18,561 nt of DNA from JAZSNA01 sp045536135 (lineage in GTDB: Bacteria; Pseudomonadota; Alphaproteobacteria; CAAHEQ01; UBA3637): contig JAZSNA010000031.1 in the NCBI GenBank assembly GCA_045536135.1, positions 1 to 18,561 of the forward strand, written 5' to 3'. The notes beneath the pieces were generated by a model. It ran no database searches. It was not told where the DNA came from and worked only from the letters and a program-made list of their open reading frames with translations. A program made the position numbers and the translations under genes. Positions 18,401 to 18,561 of this stretch are shown here, piece by piece; the stretch's first letter is position 1, and the number at the start of each line of letters is the position of its first letter.

Positions 18401-18561
18401 AATTTTATAAATTTCAAATAAGCCCTCTTCACGAGTCGAACTTTTATCTGCAATAACAGTATTCCGCATATATGGACCAATATTAACATAATCAATATGC
18501 AAAATATCAAATTCTTTAATTTTCAATTCGGCAAATTTTTGTAAAATTTCCGTTGTAATTT
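15428..18561 (-). CDS. rpoB: DNA-directed RNA polymerase subunit beta RpoB, partial (5' end outside window)
   Basis: This is the beta subunit of RNA polymerase. The frame is open to the right edge with 1043 residues visible; full-length alphaproteobacterial RpoB is about 1350-1390, so roughly the first 310-340 residues are missing. An in-frame TTG at 18526 is not the start, because the upstream codons continue typical RpoB sequence. The rifampicin pocket reads [20 protein letters not shown] then RLSAL (about 17905-17985). Residues equivalent to E. coli Q513, F514, D516, H526, R529 and S531 are all kept, so susceptibility is expected. Other marks are [22 protein letters not shown] near the active site, and the C-terminal [20 protein letters not shown] that joins beta'. 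A charged helical insertion of the type found in proteobacteria precedes the [12 protein letters not shown] segment. Confidence 0.97.
   Translation of the reverse strand, partial: [1043 protein letters not shown]

Overview
The window looks like chromosomal DNA from an AT-rich alphaproteobacterium. RpoB and RpoC have alphaproteobacterial sequence and domain layout, LpxC and an AsmA-like protein indicate a Gram-negative envelope, and all six stop codons visible are TAA. I cannot resolve the genus. The base composition and the giant Cys-rich protein remind me of uncultured host-associated Alphaproteobacteria, but that is an impression only.

Layout. Positions 1-1365 (minus strand) hold a tight tatD-tcdA pair, with tcdA cut by the left edge. 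A short divergent region (1366-1445) carries two back-to-back promoters, both of which appear to start transcription at or within a few bases of the start codon. Reading right are a long AsmA-family gene (1446-5180) and lpxC (5281-6177), closed by a hairpin that can terminate from both directions. Convergent to lpxC is a 4.5-kb gene (6406-10920, minus) for an exported protein of 1504 residues built from about 78 vicinal Cys-Cys pairs. It has its own Shine-Dalgarno and a roughly 295-base upstream spacer. Upstream of it, on the same strand, lie rpoC (11263-15405, with terminator) and rpoB (15428 to the right edge, 5' end missing).

How the genes relate. RpoB and RpoC are the RNA polymerase core subunits. 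LpxC makes the committed step of lipid A synthesis and AsmA-family proteins act in the envelope, so asmA-lpxC is a plausible envelope pair. TcdA modifies tRNA and TatD is a metal-dependent hydrolase.

The part I consider new is the Cys-pair protein. I do not recognise the family. It has internal repeats on three scales: a 17-residue unit, a 32-33-residue pair of units, and a near-identical 101-bp block copied 1.1 kb apart. Its two defective Cys pairs are neighbours and each lost one Cys, and extra single Cys residues between pairs come in twos. Both facts suggest a ladder of disulfides joining the second Cys of one pair to the first Cys of the next.
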